The notes under the pieces: generated by a model
Database searches by the model: none
Told to the model about the DNA's origin: nothing
The model's input: only the letters and a program-made list of their open reading frames with translations
Made by a program: the position numbers and the translations under genes
Assembly (NCBI GenBank): GCA_015075445.1
Contig: JABTUJ010000005.1
Coordinates: 62,001-126,000, forward strand
Length of the DNA: 64,000 nucleotides
Reading direction: 5' to 3'
Source: Verrucomicrobiales bacterium
GTDB lineage: Bacteria; Verrucomicrobiota; Verrucomicrobiia; Limisphaerales; J093
Shown: positions 48,671 to 59,100 of the stretch, piece by piece
How positions within the stretch are numbered: position 1 is the stretch's first letter
How the letters are laid out: the number at the start of each line of letters is the position of its first letter

Positions 48671-49504
48671 ATGATCAACGAGAGCGAGGAGCGGATGCTC
48701 ACTGAACGGCGGGTCGCTACCGCCCGCACGTTTGATGCTCGCCCCTGTCCCGAGGCCCGACTGGACGACCTCGAGGTGGACCTGTTCCTGCACGGGTACC
48801 GCCAGGCAGCCGTTGCGGAGGAGGTGGTGCGAGCCAACCGGCGCAGTGTCGAGGAGCAACTGGCCGCGCTGCGCTTCTACGACCTTCGCCGCGACTGTCC
48901 CACCCACGCGGGATTGCTGGTCTTCGGGAAGCAGCCGCGCCATTTCCTTCCGGGTGCCTACGTTCAATACCTCCGGCTGGGCGGAGACACCTTGACAGCC
49001 GCTGTCCAGGTCTCACGCGAGTTCGCCGGCAACCTGATGGGTTTGATGCACAGCCTGGACGCCCTGCTCGACGGCATCCTCGAGGCTCGCCCTGTGCGGG
49101 TTACCAACTTGCGAGACGAGACCGTCTGGGACTTCCCTCGCTCGGCGGTGCGTGAGTTCCTGCTCAACGCCATCTGCCATCGAAACTACGAGTCCAACGC
49201 CCCCGTGCGCTTCCATCGCTTCAGCGACCGCCTCGAGATCACCAATCCCGGCGGCCTGTATGGGGACGTCTCGCCGGAGAACTTCCCTCGCCTGACGGAT
49301 TACCGGAATCCGATCGTGGCGGAAGCCCTCAAGGTGCTTGGTTACGTGAACCGGTTTGGGCGCGGGGTGCTCGACGCCCAGGAGTCGCTCCGCGCCAATG
49401 GCAATCCCCCCGCCCGCTTCACGTTCGAGCCGGCTGGGGTCGCCGTCAGCGTGCGGAGGTCGCAGCACTTTGCCACGCCGGGAACGGGCGATCGGGGAGC
49501 CTGA
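48671..49504 (+). CDS. ATP-binding protein of the AlbA_2/COG2865 type, lacking the N-terminal domain
   Basis: The 277-residue protein corresponds to the C-terminal part of RecG-like transcriptional regulators. ERRVATARTFDARPCPEARLDD is the family linker, followed by YRQAAVAEEVVRANRRSVEEQL, and the HATPase_c_4-like end is FPRSAVREFLLNAICHRNYES, FSDRLEITNPGGLYGDVSPE and GYVNRFGRGVLDAQESLRANG. Full-length members have about 450-500 residues with an N-terminal AlbA_2 domain, which is missing here. An in-frame stop at 48656-48658 lies just upstream, so the truncation is real in this sequence. It is either a remnant or a short functional form. The gene is divergent from the DUF5107 gene. Confidence 0.75.
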   Translation: MINESEERMLTERRVATARTFDARPCPEARLDDLEVDLFLHGYRQAAVAEEVVRANRRSVEEQLAALRFYDLRRDCPTHAGLLVFGKQPRHFLPGAYVQYLRLGGDTLTAAVQVSREFAGNLMGLMHSLDALLDGILEARPVRVTNLRDETVWDFPRSAVREFLLNAICHRNYESNAPVRFHRFSDRLEITNPGGLYGDVSPENFPRLTDYRNPIVAEALKVLGYVNRFGRGVLDAQESLRANGNPPARFTFEPAGVAVSVRRSQHFATPGTGDRGA

Positions 49505-49558
49505 CCCGGGGCGCTACGGGGCGGGGCGGGAATGATCAGGGCCGGTTCCGGGGGCGGC

Positions 49559-50653
49559 TCAAGCGGCGGGAGTGCCCGCGCGCTTGGCGAGGATGGCGTC
49601 CAGGATCTTGCGGGCCAACTCGGGCTTCTCCACCAGGGTGCGTTGGGCGGCGTCGCGCCCCTGGCCGACCAGTTCGCCGGCGAACTGGAGCCAGGCGCCC
49701 TTCTTCTCGACGACGCCGTGATCGAGGCCCACGTCCAGGAGGTTGCCTTCCTTGTTGATGCCGTGGTTGAAGAGGATGTCGAACTCGGCCTCGGTGAAAG
49801 GCGGGGCGACCTTGTTCTTCACGACCTTGGTCTTGACGTGGCTGCCGATGGCCGCGCCGGTGGCGTCCTTGATGGCGTCCTTGCGACGGATGTCGATGCG
49901 GACGCTGGCGTAGAACTTGAGGGCCTTGCCGCCCGGCGTGGTCTCCGGGTTGCCGAACATGATGCCGACCTTCTCGCGGATCTGGTTGGTGAAGACACAG
50001 GTGGTCTTGGCCTTGGCGAGGATGGCGGTGAGCTTGCGCAGGGCCTGACTCATGAGCCGCGCCTGCATCCCCATGGTGGCCATGCCCATCTCGCCCTCGA
50101 GCTCGGCCTTCGGGACCAGGGCGGCGACGGAATCGATGACGATGACGTCGAGGGCGTTGGACCGCGCGAGGGTTTCGCAAATGGTGAGGGCTTCCTCCCC
50201 GCTGTCGGGCTGGGAGACGAGTAGGTCATCGAGGTTGACGCCGAGCTTCTTGGCGTAGGCGGGGTCGAGGGCATGCTCGGCGTCGATGAACGCGGCGAGG
50301 CCGCCGGCCTTCTGGGCGTTGGCAATGACGTGGAGCATGAGGGTGGTCTTGCCGGAGGACTCGGGGCCGTAGATCTCGACGACCCGGCCGCGGGGGATGC
50401 CGCCGACGCCGAGGGCGAGGTCGAGGCCGAGGGCGCCGGTGGGGATGACATCGATCTTGACCTTGGCCCGCTCGTCGCCGAGGCGCATGATGCTGCCTTC
50501 GCCGTAGGCCTTGGTGATGGTGGAGATGGCGGCGTCGAGGTCCCGCTGCCGGGCGGCGGTCAGGCGGGCGAGCTCGGCACCGGCTTTGTCGGCGGCAGGG
50601 GGCTTTTCGGCGGCGGGCTTGTCGGGGGTTTTCTCGGCGGGTTTGGCGGGCAT
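49559..50653 (-). CDS. recA: Recombinase RecA
   Basis: RecA carries out homologous strand exchange and triggers the SOS response. The 364-residue protein has Walker [10 protein letters not shown] (residues 96-104), Walker [13 protein letters not shown], the L1/L2 region with [20 protein letters not shown] and [20 protein letters not shown], and a C-terminal domain ending in DAILAKRAG. The N-terminal tail is Lys/Pro/Ala-rich (about 25 residues) and longer than in E. coli. It is monocistronic here, with a sigma-70-like promoter at 50686-50713, and converges with the COG2865-type gene. I see no recX next to it and no evident SOS box. Confidence 0.97.
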   Translation of the reverse strand: MPAKPAEKTPDKPAAEKPPAADKAGAELARLTAARQRDLDAAISTITKAYGEGSIMRLGDERAKVKIDVIPTGALGLDLALGVGGIPRGRVVEIYGPESSGKTTLMLHVIANAQKAGGLAAFIDAEHALDPAYAKKLGVNLDDLLVSQPDSGEEALTICETLARSNALDVIVIDSVAALVPKAELEGEMGMATMGMQARLMSQALRKLTAILAKAKTTCVFTNQIREKVGIMFGNPETTPGGKALKFYASVRIDIRRKDAIKDATGAAIGSHVKTKVVKNKVAPPFTEAEFDILFNHGINKEGNLLDVGLDHGVVEKKGAWLQFAGELVGQGRDAAQRTLVEKPELARKILDAILAKRAGTPAA

Positions 50654-50685
50654 AAAGGCTTTGTTGAGTTGCCGTTTTGGGAGCT

Positions 50686-50713
50686 AGTAAATCGGAGAGG
50701 TGGTGCAAGTCAA
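50686..50713 (-). promoter_or_regulatory. Candidate sigma-70 promoter for recA
   Basis: On the minus strand TTGACT (50713-50708) and TTTACT (50691-50686) are 16 bp apart, 33 bp before the recA ATG. The -35 matches five of six positions and the -10 four of six. Confidence 0.4.
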
Positions 50714-50906
50714 TGCCGCGCCGGTTTTTGCGGGGTTTTGACGGGGTTTGCGGTGCGAAAGGACTCGCGATATTGGCATGGTAATGGCTTTCATTTGGCA
50801 TAAGTCGCCGTCGGCCGGGGCCGCCCGGGGCGGCCGGGCAGGCGATGGTGGCGGTTTGAAAACCCGTCCGGGGCCCGGTATGCTGAAACCCGTCAACAAC
50901 GTCCGC

Positions 50907-52061
50907 ATGAACTTCTATCGCATGTTTCGCACGAGTGCGGCCGCCCCGCTGTTGTGGCCGGCGGCGTTGCAGGCGCAACCCACGATCACGGCCGCGGATT
51001 TCTTCAACCAACCCGGCCAATATTACCGGGCCTACGCGAACGCCTCGGGCACGACCGTGGATGTGAGCACGCTGCTGGGGGTCGCCAGTGCGGAGCCGCA
51101 AGCCTGGAACTTCACCGCCGGGCCTCGGGACGTGACCTATCGGTTTGATTACCTGGCGGCGTCGAGCGTGCCGGCGGGCACGAACTTCCCCGCCGCCGTG
51201 CTGGTCGAGCAGAAGACCGAGGAACCGGGGGGAAGCAATCCGGCCTGGCTGTTCTTCTCCCAGGACGGCTCCCGGGGACGGTTGGTGCATGGGTTTTATG
51301 AACCCGCTTGGGGAGCGGTCAAGGTGTTGGGCATCGAGTTCAAACTCGAACCGCCGGCCGGCTTGTTTCAGACCCCGCTGCGGGACTTCCCTGATCCGAT
51401 TCATTACCGCGACGAGTGGACCTCGACGACGAGCTACACCAACACCCTGACACTCGACATTGGGGGCGAGGACGGCGACGACGGGTTCTCCGTCGGGGGC
51501 CTCGCTGATTTCCTGCAGCAGACCACGTACAATGCGACGGCGAAGGTGGACGCCTTCGGGGTGATCAACAGCCCAGGGATCGGGTTTGGCGAGTGCCTGC
51601 GCATCAACGAGCTGGTTCAGTATGATCTGGCGGTCGACCTGGGGAGCGGCTTCGAGCACCTCGGCACCGCGTTTCTGCGCAACTACTACTGGGTACGTCC
51701 GGGCCGGGGCGTCGTGGTGCAGGTGACCTCCGAGCAGCAGCAGGGCCTGCCGCCGCCGGACGAGTTCGCCACGGCCGCCATAGTGCTGCGGATGTTCGAG
51801 ACCAACCATCCGGATCCGGGGCCGCCGCCGGCCCAGCGCATCCAGGGCTTGAGCATCACGCTCGGGCCCGAAGGCGCGCTGTTGACCTGGAACCGACTCT
51901 CGGGCGTCACCTCCTATCAGGTCGAGCACACGGGAGATCCCAGCCGGGCGGAGACCTGGCAGCCGTTGGGCGCACCGACCACCGGCAACTTCCGGATCGA
52001 CGCCACCGCCAACAAGCCGGGCAACCCGGTCCGGTATTACCGTGTCGTAGGATCGAAGTGA
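50907..52061 (+). CDS. Exported protein of unknown function with C-terminal fibronectin-like segment
   Basis: The 384-residue protein has a signal peptide (MFRTSAAAPLLWPAALQAQ). ATG 50907 (MNFYRMF) is chosen; ATG 50880 is an alternative. The body begins TITAADFFNQPGQYYRAYAN and contains many aromatic beta-strands, but no catalytic motif that I recognise. The C-terminal 70 residues (GALLTWNRLSGVTSYQVEHT ... RYYRVVGSK) are the fibronectin-like end found on many exported verrucomicrobial proteins. A pseudopilin gene follows on the same strand, so they may be linked. No function is assigned. Confidence 0.65.
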   Translation: MNFYRMFRTSAAAPLLWPAALQAQPTITAADFFNQPGQYYRAYANASGTTVDVSTLLGVASAEPQAWNFTAGPRDVTYRFDYLAASSVPAGTNFPAAVLVEQKTEEPGGSNPAWLFFSQDGSRGRLVHGFYEPAWGAVKVLGIEFKLEPPAGLFQTPLRDFPDPIHYRDEWTSTTSYTNTLTLDIGGEDGDDGFSVGGLADFLQQTTYNATAKVDAFGVINSPGIGFGECLRINELVQYDLAVDLGSGFEHLGTAFLRNYYWVRPGRGVVVQVTSEQQQGLPPPDEFATAAIVLRMFETNHPDPGPPPAQRIQGLSITLGPEGALLTWNRLSGVTSYQVEHTGDPSRAETWQPLGAPTTGNFRIDATANKPGNPVRYYRVVGSK

Positions 52062-52085
52062 TCCCTTTTGAACTCCGTGCGGGCC

Positions 52086-53033
52086 ATGAATCGGCGCGAC
52101 GCTGCGGGTGACGGCGAACGAAAAGCGCCGCTGGAAGCCGGCGCACTCCAAACGCTCCGCGTGATGACTGCGCCAGGGAAGTCGCGAAGCGTATGGAGTG
52201 CGTTGCGCTTGAGCGCCGCTTTGCGTGCCGACACAAGCCGTGGCTTCACCTTGATCGAGCTGCTCGTCGTGATTGCGATCATCGCGATTTTGGCGGGACT
52301 GCTGCTCCCGGCCCTGTCGGCGGCCAAGGAATCCGGCCGCACGGTGCGTTGCCTGGGGAACCTGCGGCAGCTCAGCCTCGGGCTGGCCATGTACGTGGAG
52401 GATTACCGGGCGTACCCGATCTACACCTTTGATCAGGACGGCTTCCTGGTTCCCTTGGGGTTTTGGCACCAGGAACTGCGTCCCTACACCCAAAGCGACT
52501 GGACCAACGAGCTCTACCGTTGTCCGTCCTACAAAGGGCTGACGCTGCCCCCGACCGACCTGGGCGACCCGCTGGGGAGCTACGGCTACAACGCCAACGG
52601 CGTCCAGTTCGCCTTCAGTCGGCTGGGGCTCGGGGGCTACCTCGCCGAACCGGACAACTGGGACTCCGCCGTGCCAATCCGCGAAGCCCAGGTCGTGAAC
52701 CCCGCGGGGATGATCGCCTTCGGCGACGCCAACCTGATGTGGCTCCTGGGACCCATCGTGAAGGCCCTGTACGGCGTCGCGGCGCCCACGAGTTACACCG
52801 GCTTTTCCCGACTCGACCTCAACTCGTGGTATCGCTCGACCGGTCCGGGCTTTGGCGGCACGGCCGGCATCCTGCAAGCCACGCGGCAGCGGCACAAGGG
52901 CCGCTTCCAGGTGCTCTTCAGCGACGGTCACGCCGAAAACCTCCCGCACGCCAGGCTCTTCGAGAAGTCCGATGCCGCGCTGCGCCGCTGGAACAACGAC
53001 CACGAACCGCATCCGGATCAGCTCGTCCAGTGA
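52086..53033 (+). CDS. Type II secretion-type pseudopilin with DG motif
   Basis: The 315-residue protein carries [19 protein letters not shown] as the prepilin processing site, then [20 protein letters not shown], and at the C-terminus a [22 protein letters not shown]-type motif. From ATG 52086 the leader would be 53 residues, far longer than the usual 5-30. Most of that leader is encoded by an imperfect large hairpin (52121-52223). Shorter leaders from ATG 52104 are not possible in frame; ATG 52164 would give about 27 residues. It follows an exported-protein gene and precedes the macroglobulin gene. Confidence 0.82.
   Translation: MNRRDAAGDGERKAPLEAGALQTLRVMTAPGKSRSVWSALRLSAALRADTSRGFTLIELLVVIAIIAILAGLLLPALSAAKESGRTVRCLGNLRQLSLGLAMYVEDYRAYPIYTFDQDGFLVPLGFWHQELRPYTQSDWTNELYRCPSYKGLTLPPTDLGDPLGSYGYNANGVQFAFSRLGLGGYLAEPDNWDSAVPIREAQVVNPAGMIAFGDANLMWLLGPIVKALYGVAAPTSYTGFSRLDLNSWYRSTGPGFGGTAGILQATRQRHKGRFQVLFSDGHAENLPHARLFEKSDAALRRWNNDHEPHPDQLVQ
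52121..52223. repeat. Large imperfect hairpin inside the pseudopilin leader
   Basis: Outer arms 52121-52132 and 52212-52223 pair at 11 of 12 positions, and inner arms 52142-52156 and 52188-52202 at 14 of 15. The inner right arm (AGCGTATGGAGTGCG) recurs with one change at 35816-35830 in a non-coding spacer. The element looks like a dispersed repeat read through by the gene. Confidence 0.8.
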
Positions 53034-53145
53034 CCGGCGCGGAAGTTCCGTCTAATCTTCTCGCGACCGCCGTGTCGATCCTGCAGGGTGTTGGACGGAT
53101 GAAGTCCAATGCGCAGGGAGCGTACGGTCGTCAAGTTACCCGATT

Positions 53146-56100
53146 ATGAAGCGTGTCCTGTTGATGGTGTTGCTGGCCATGATCACTCCCCATCTGCGAG
53201 CGGCGACGCCCCGCGAGGGCGACTGGAAGAAGGTCGAGGAGGCCGTGCAACAAGGCCTGCCCCAGAGCGCCCTGGCCGTGCTCGAACCGCTCCTGCGCGC
53301 CGCGTTGGCGGACAGGGCCTGGGCGGAGGCTACGCGCGCCCTGGTCCGCAAGATCGCCCTCGAAGCGGAGATCCAGGGGGGGCAACCCGAGGAGAAGATC
53401 CGGCGGCTGGAAGCGGCGTTGGCCGAAGCACCCGTCGAGATCCGGCCGTTGCTCCACACGGTGCTGGCCACCTGGTACTGGCAGTACTTCCAACAGAACC
53501 GCTGGCGCTTCCTCGAACGTACGGCCACCGCGGAGGCGCCGGGCGAGGACTTCACCACCTGGGATCTGCAGCGGCTTTTCGCGACCATCGACGCCCAGTT
53601 CACCGCCGCGCTGGCTGCTGACCGTCAACTTCAAGCCACGCCTGTGGCGGTCTTCGATGAGTTCCTGACCCGCGGGTCGCTACCCGACACCTACCGGCCG
53701 ACCCTTTACGACTTCATCGCCCACGAGGCCCTCGCGCTCCACACCGCCGGCGAACAGGCCGGCGCGCGGCCGCAAGACGCCTTCACCATCCCGGCCGAGA
53801 GTCCGATCTTCGACGACGCGGACGCGTTCGTTGCCTGGAAGCCGGTCACCTCCGAGACCAACGCCCCGGCGCTGAGGGCGATTCAACTGTACCAGGCGCT
53901 GCTTGCCTTCCACCGCAGCGACGCGGATCCCAGCGCCCGCCTGGACGCGGACCTGGCCCGGCTCGTGTGGGGCAGCAACGTGGCCTTCGGCGAAAGCCGG
54001 GACGCACGTTACCAGGGCGCGCTGAAACGCTTTTCCGAGGTCAACGGCGACCACGAGCTGGCAGCCCGCGCCCTGCATTACTGGGCCGAGGCGCGCTATC
54101 AGGAGGGCGAGTTCGCCGAGGCCCACACGCTCGCCCGCCGCGGTGCCACGGCGCACCCCGCCAGCGCGGGCGGAAAGCTCTGCGCCAATCTCATCGCCCG
54201 CATCGAGGCGCGCTCCGCCGGCGTGGTGACCGAGCGCGTGTGGAATGCGCCCTGGCCCACCCTGCAGGTGCGCTACCGGAACGTGACGAACATCTGGTTC
54301 CGCGCCGTGCCCTGGGACTGGGATGAGTTTCTTGATCGCCGCCACCGGCGGCCGGAGAATCTCAGCGCGGCCGAGCGCAACGCGGTTTTGAACCGGACTC
54401 CCGCGCTGGCGTGGTCCCACCCGCTGCCGCCGACGACCGATTTCCGGGAACGCGTCGTCGATCTGCCGGCGCCGACCTCCCTCAAGCCGGGGTTCTATTT
54501 CCTCGTGGCCAGCCACGAGGAAACGTTCAGCGACCACAACAACCAACTGTCCATGACGGACATCTGGGTCAGCGACCTGGCGTTGGTGATCCGCAATCGC
54601 GCCAGCCAGCTTGAGGGGTTTGTGCTCGACGCCGCCAGCGGCGGACCGGTGGACGAGGCTGAGGTCAAGGCCTGGCACCTGGACAACCAGGGCAACCGGA
54701 TTCCCATTCCGACCGCCCTCACCGACGCCAACGGCTTCTTCACCCTGCGGGTCCCGGCCCGGCGCAACGTTCTTGTCAAAGCCACGGCGCGTGGCCAATC
54801 CGTCGCCACGGCCGACGAATACAGCCGTTGGGATGAGGAGCAGGGGCGGCGGCCCTTCACGCAGACCGTGCTTTTCACCGACCGGGCCATCTACCGGCCG
54901 GGGCAGACCATCCAATACAAGGGCATCTGCCTGCGCGTGGACCAGGACGCGGACAACTACGCCACGCTGGGGCGCGAGCGCGTGACGCTGGCCTTGCTCG
55001 ATGTGAATGGGCAGGAGATCGCGCGGCAACAGCATCGCGCGAACGATTACGGTTCCTTCAGCGGCAGCTTCACGGCCCCGCGCGACCGCTTGGCCGGCCA
55101 AATGCAACTGGTGGTCGTGGAGGGGGCCCAGGGACGGGCGTCGGTGTCGGTCGAGGAGTACAAACGGCCGAAGTTCCAGGTGCAACTCGCCGCGCCTGCC
55201 ATGGCAGCAAAGCTGGGCGGGGACGTCCAGGTGCCCGGCCAGGCCACCGCCTACACCGGCGCGGCCATTGACGGGGCAGAGGTGCAATACCGCGTCGTGC
55301 GCCAGGTCGTGATGCCGTGGTGGTGGGGTTGGGGCTGGCGCAGCCGCGGCGGGCCGCAACACGAGGGCCAGGAAATCGCGCACGGCAGCCTGCGCACAGG
55401 CACCGACGGACGCTTCACCGTGAGCTTTGTGGCGCAACCAGACCGCACGGTTCCGGAAAGCGACGAGCCCACCTTCGAATTCGCCGTGTACGCGGACGTG
55501 ACCGACGGGGCAGGCGAGACACGCTCCGATTCACGCGTGGTCCGGCTCGGCTATAGCGCGCTGGAAGCGCGCCTCAACGCCGCGGACTGGCTGACGGAGG
55601 ATCAGCCAGTACGTCTGGAGGTCCGCACCACCACGCTCGATGGCGAACCGCAGGTGGCGGAGGGCGTGCTCAAGGTGCATGCGCTCGTGCCGCCAGAGCG
55701 GGTCAGCCGCGGCTCACTCGCCCCCCCTGTCCGTCCGGATTGGCTCGCCATGCAGGCCCGGGTTGTCCGCGACCCGGCCCGTCGGGCAGAAGACGCCCCC
55801 GAGCCCGATCTGGCCGACCCCAACCAATGGCCCCTCGGACCCGTGGTGGCCGAGCGCGGCTTCACCACGGACACCAACGGCGTGGCCACCGTGGCTGTCC
55901 CGCTCACCGCGGGCGCCTATCGGGTGTTGCTCGAGACCCAGGATCGTTTCGGGAAGAAAGTCACCGGACGCCGACCGCTCCAGGTGGTCAACCCGGCGGC
56001 CAGCCGGTTCGGGATCAAGGTGCCGCAGTTCCTCGACGCCCCGACCTGGGAAGTCCAGCCGGGTGAGGAGTTCAAGGCCCTGTGGGGCACTGGCTACGAG

Positions 56101-59100
56101 ACCGGACGGGCGTTCATTGAGATCGAACATCGGGGCCGGTTCCTCGAACGCTTCTGGACGCGGCCCGGCGCCACACAGGCTCAGATCCAGCGGACCGTGA
56201 GCGAGGCGATGCGCGGCGGGTTCACGTTGCTGGTGACCTTCGTCCGCGAGAACCGTGCTTACGTGACGACCCGCGACGTTCGCGTGCCCTGGCAGAACAA
56301 GGAACTGGAGCTGCGCTGGTCGCACTTCACCTCGAAGCTGCAGCCGGGCCAGGCCGAGACCTGGGCGCTCGAGATCCGGAGTCCGAAGGCTGAGGGGTCG
56401 CGGGCGGAGCGGGTGGCGGCGGAGTTGGTGGCGACGCTCTACGACGCCTCGCTGGATGCCTTTTCGTACCACGACTGGCCGCCGGGTTTCGGCGTGTTTC
56501 GGGAGGAGCATTCGAGGATCCGATCCACCTTTGCGAACAGCAGCCGCCCGTTCGGGGTTTTTCGGTACGACTGGCGGGTCGCTCAGATGCCGGTCGAGCT
56601 GAGCTATCGCAGCCTGCCGCCGGAGGCCCAGCGCGGAATGATGCTGTTCATGCGACGTTTGGCGGCTCGAGGAGGCATGGAGAGTGGCGCGCGCGTCATG
56701 GACCTGGCCGTGGCAGAAGGCGCGGTCACGGCGACGGTGGCCGCACCCATGGCCGTCCCGATGAGGGAGATGCTGGACGCCGAGGAGGCGCCTGCCTTCG
56801 GGGTGGGTGGCAAAGCCGGGTTCGTGGACCTCGAAGGGCGGGTTGGCGGCGGGGCGGGAGCCGGGCCGGCCAAGGTCGATCTCAGCCAGGTCAGCGCGCG
56901 GCGTAACCTGAACGAGACCGCGTTCTTCTTCCCGCACCTGACGAGCGATTCGAACGGCGTCGTCCGGCTGGAGTTCAAGATGCCCGAGGCGCTCACCGAG
57001 TGGCGGTTCCTGGGCTTCGCGCATGACCGGACGCTGCGCGCCGGCCTGCTCCGGGCCCGCGCCGTCACGGCGAAGGATCTCATGGTCCAGCCCAACCCCC
57101 CGCGCTTCCTGCGGGAGGGCGATGTGCTCGAGTTCACCGTGAAGGTGACCAACCAGGGCGACCAACCCCAGCAGGGTCAGGTAAGATTGACCTTCCAGAA
57201 CGGGCTCAACGAACAACCGGCCGACGCGCTGCTGGGCAACCACGTGCCCGACCAGTCGTTCGACGTTCCGGCACGCGAGTCCCGCACCTTCGCCTGGCGG
57301 CTGACCGTGCCGGATGATCTGTCGGTGCTGACCTACAAGGTGGTGGGGGCCTCGGCGACGTTGTCCGACGGTGAGGAGGGCTTTCTGCCAGTGCTCAGCC
57401 GGAGGGTCCTGGTCACTGAATCCCTGCCCCTCCCGATCCGCGGGCCGGCCACGCAGACCTTCGCGTTCGCTCCGCTGCTCGAGGCGGGTCAGTCGCCGAC
57501 GCTGCGCCATCAGAGCTTGACGTTGCAGATGGTGTCCCAGCCGGCGTGGTACGCCGTGTTGGCCTTGCCGTATCTGATGGAGTTCCCGTACGAGTGCAGC
57601 GAGCAGATCTTCAACCGCTATTACGCCAATGCACTGGCGCGGTTCATCGCGAACTCCGACCCGAAGATCCGGCGCGTCTTCGACCTCTGGAAAAACACGC
57701 CCGCGCTGGACAGCCCGCTCGAAAAGAACCCCGAGATCAAGAGCGTGTTGCTCGAGGAGTCACCCTGGCTGCGGCAGGCGCGGAACGAGAGCCAGGCCCG
57801 CAAAGACGTGGGCGTGTTGTTTGATGACAATCGGCTCGGCGCCGAACTCGGCCGCGCCTGGGAACAGCTCCGCGAGGCCCAGGCGGCCGATGGCGGTTGG
57901 TCCTGGTTCCCCGGCGGGCCCCGGAACGACTACATCACCTTGTACCTCGTCGCCGGCTTCGGCCGCCTTCGCCACTTGGGGGTGGACGTCTCTCCGGAAC
58001 TCGCTCTGACTTCCCTGGCCCGGCTTGATGCCTGGCTGGTCGAGCGCCACCAGCGCATCCTGAAAGACGCCCAGTCACCCGAGGACCATGTGCCCGGTCC
58101 GAGCGAGGCCCTCTACCTCTACGGCCGCAGCTTTTTCCTGAAGGATCAGCCCCTTGCCGCGGAACACCAGCCCGCCGTGGACTTCTTCCTCGAGCGCGCC
58201 CGCCAGCATTGGCTCAAGACCGGCAACCGCCAGACCCAGGCCCACCTGGCGCTGGCGCTGCAGCGGTGGGGCGACGCGACGACCGCCCAGGCCATCGTCC
58301 GGTCGCTCAAGGAACGCAGCGTGGTCGATCCGGAGCTGGGCCGGTTCTGGCGGGATGCCGAACGGAGCTGGTGGTGGTACCAAGCGCCCATCGAGACCCA
58401 GGCACTCATGATTGAGGTGTTCGCCGAAGTCGTGCAGGACGCCCAGGCGGTCGAGGATTGTCAGGTCTGGCTGCTCAAGCAGAAACAGACGCAGAACTGG
58501 AAAACCACCAAGGCGACGGCGGATGCGGTGTACGCGCTGCTGTTGCGTGGCCGCAGCCTGCTCGGGAGCGATCAGCTTGTCGGACTCGAAGTCGGCGGCC
58601 GCGACGTCACTCCGGGTGCCGCCGCGCCCAGGGAACGCCTGGACCCGCGGCCGGCGGTCGAGCCGGGGACGGGCTTCTACGAAGTGCGTTTTGTGGGGCC
58701 CGAGGTGAAATCCGAGATGGGACGGATCACGGTGAAGAAGACCGATGCCGGGGTGGCCTGGGGCAGTGCGCACTGGCAGTACTTCGAGGACCTGGCGCGT
58801 GTGCCGGCCTACGAGGGCACGCCGCTCAAGCTGCGTAAAAACCTGTTCGTCAAACAGCATACGGCGTCCGGACCGGTCTTGAACCCGGTGCGAGAGAATG
58901 TGGCGGTGGGTGACGAACTGGTAGTTCGCCTCGAGCTACGGGTGGACCGTGACGTCGAGTACGTCCATCTCAAGGACCAGCGCGGGAGTGGCACCGAGCC
59001 GGTCAACGTCCTGAGCCAGTACCGGTACCAGGATGGCCTGGGGTACTACGAAACGACGCGGGACGCCGCGACGCATTTCTTCCTGGATCACCTGCCGCGG

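Noticed and set aside
53680..57510. Two minus-strand frames of about 590 codons opposite the macroglobulin gene
   Set aside because: Shadow composition, and they break up across one continuous macroglobulin gene.
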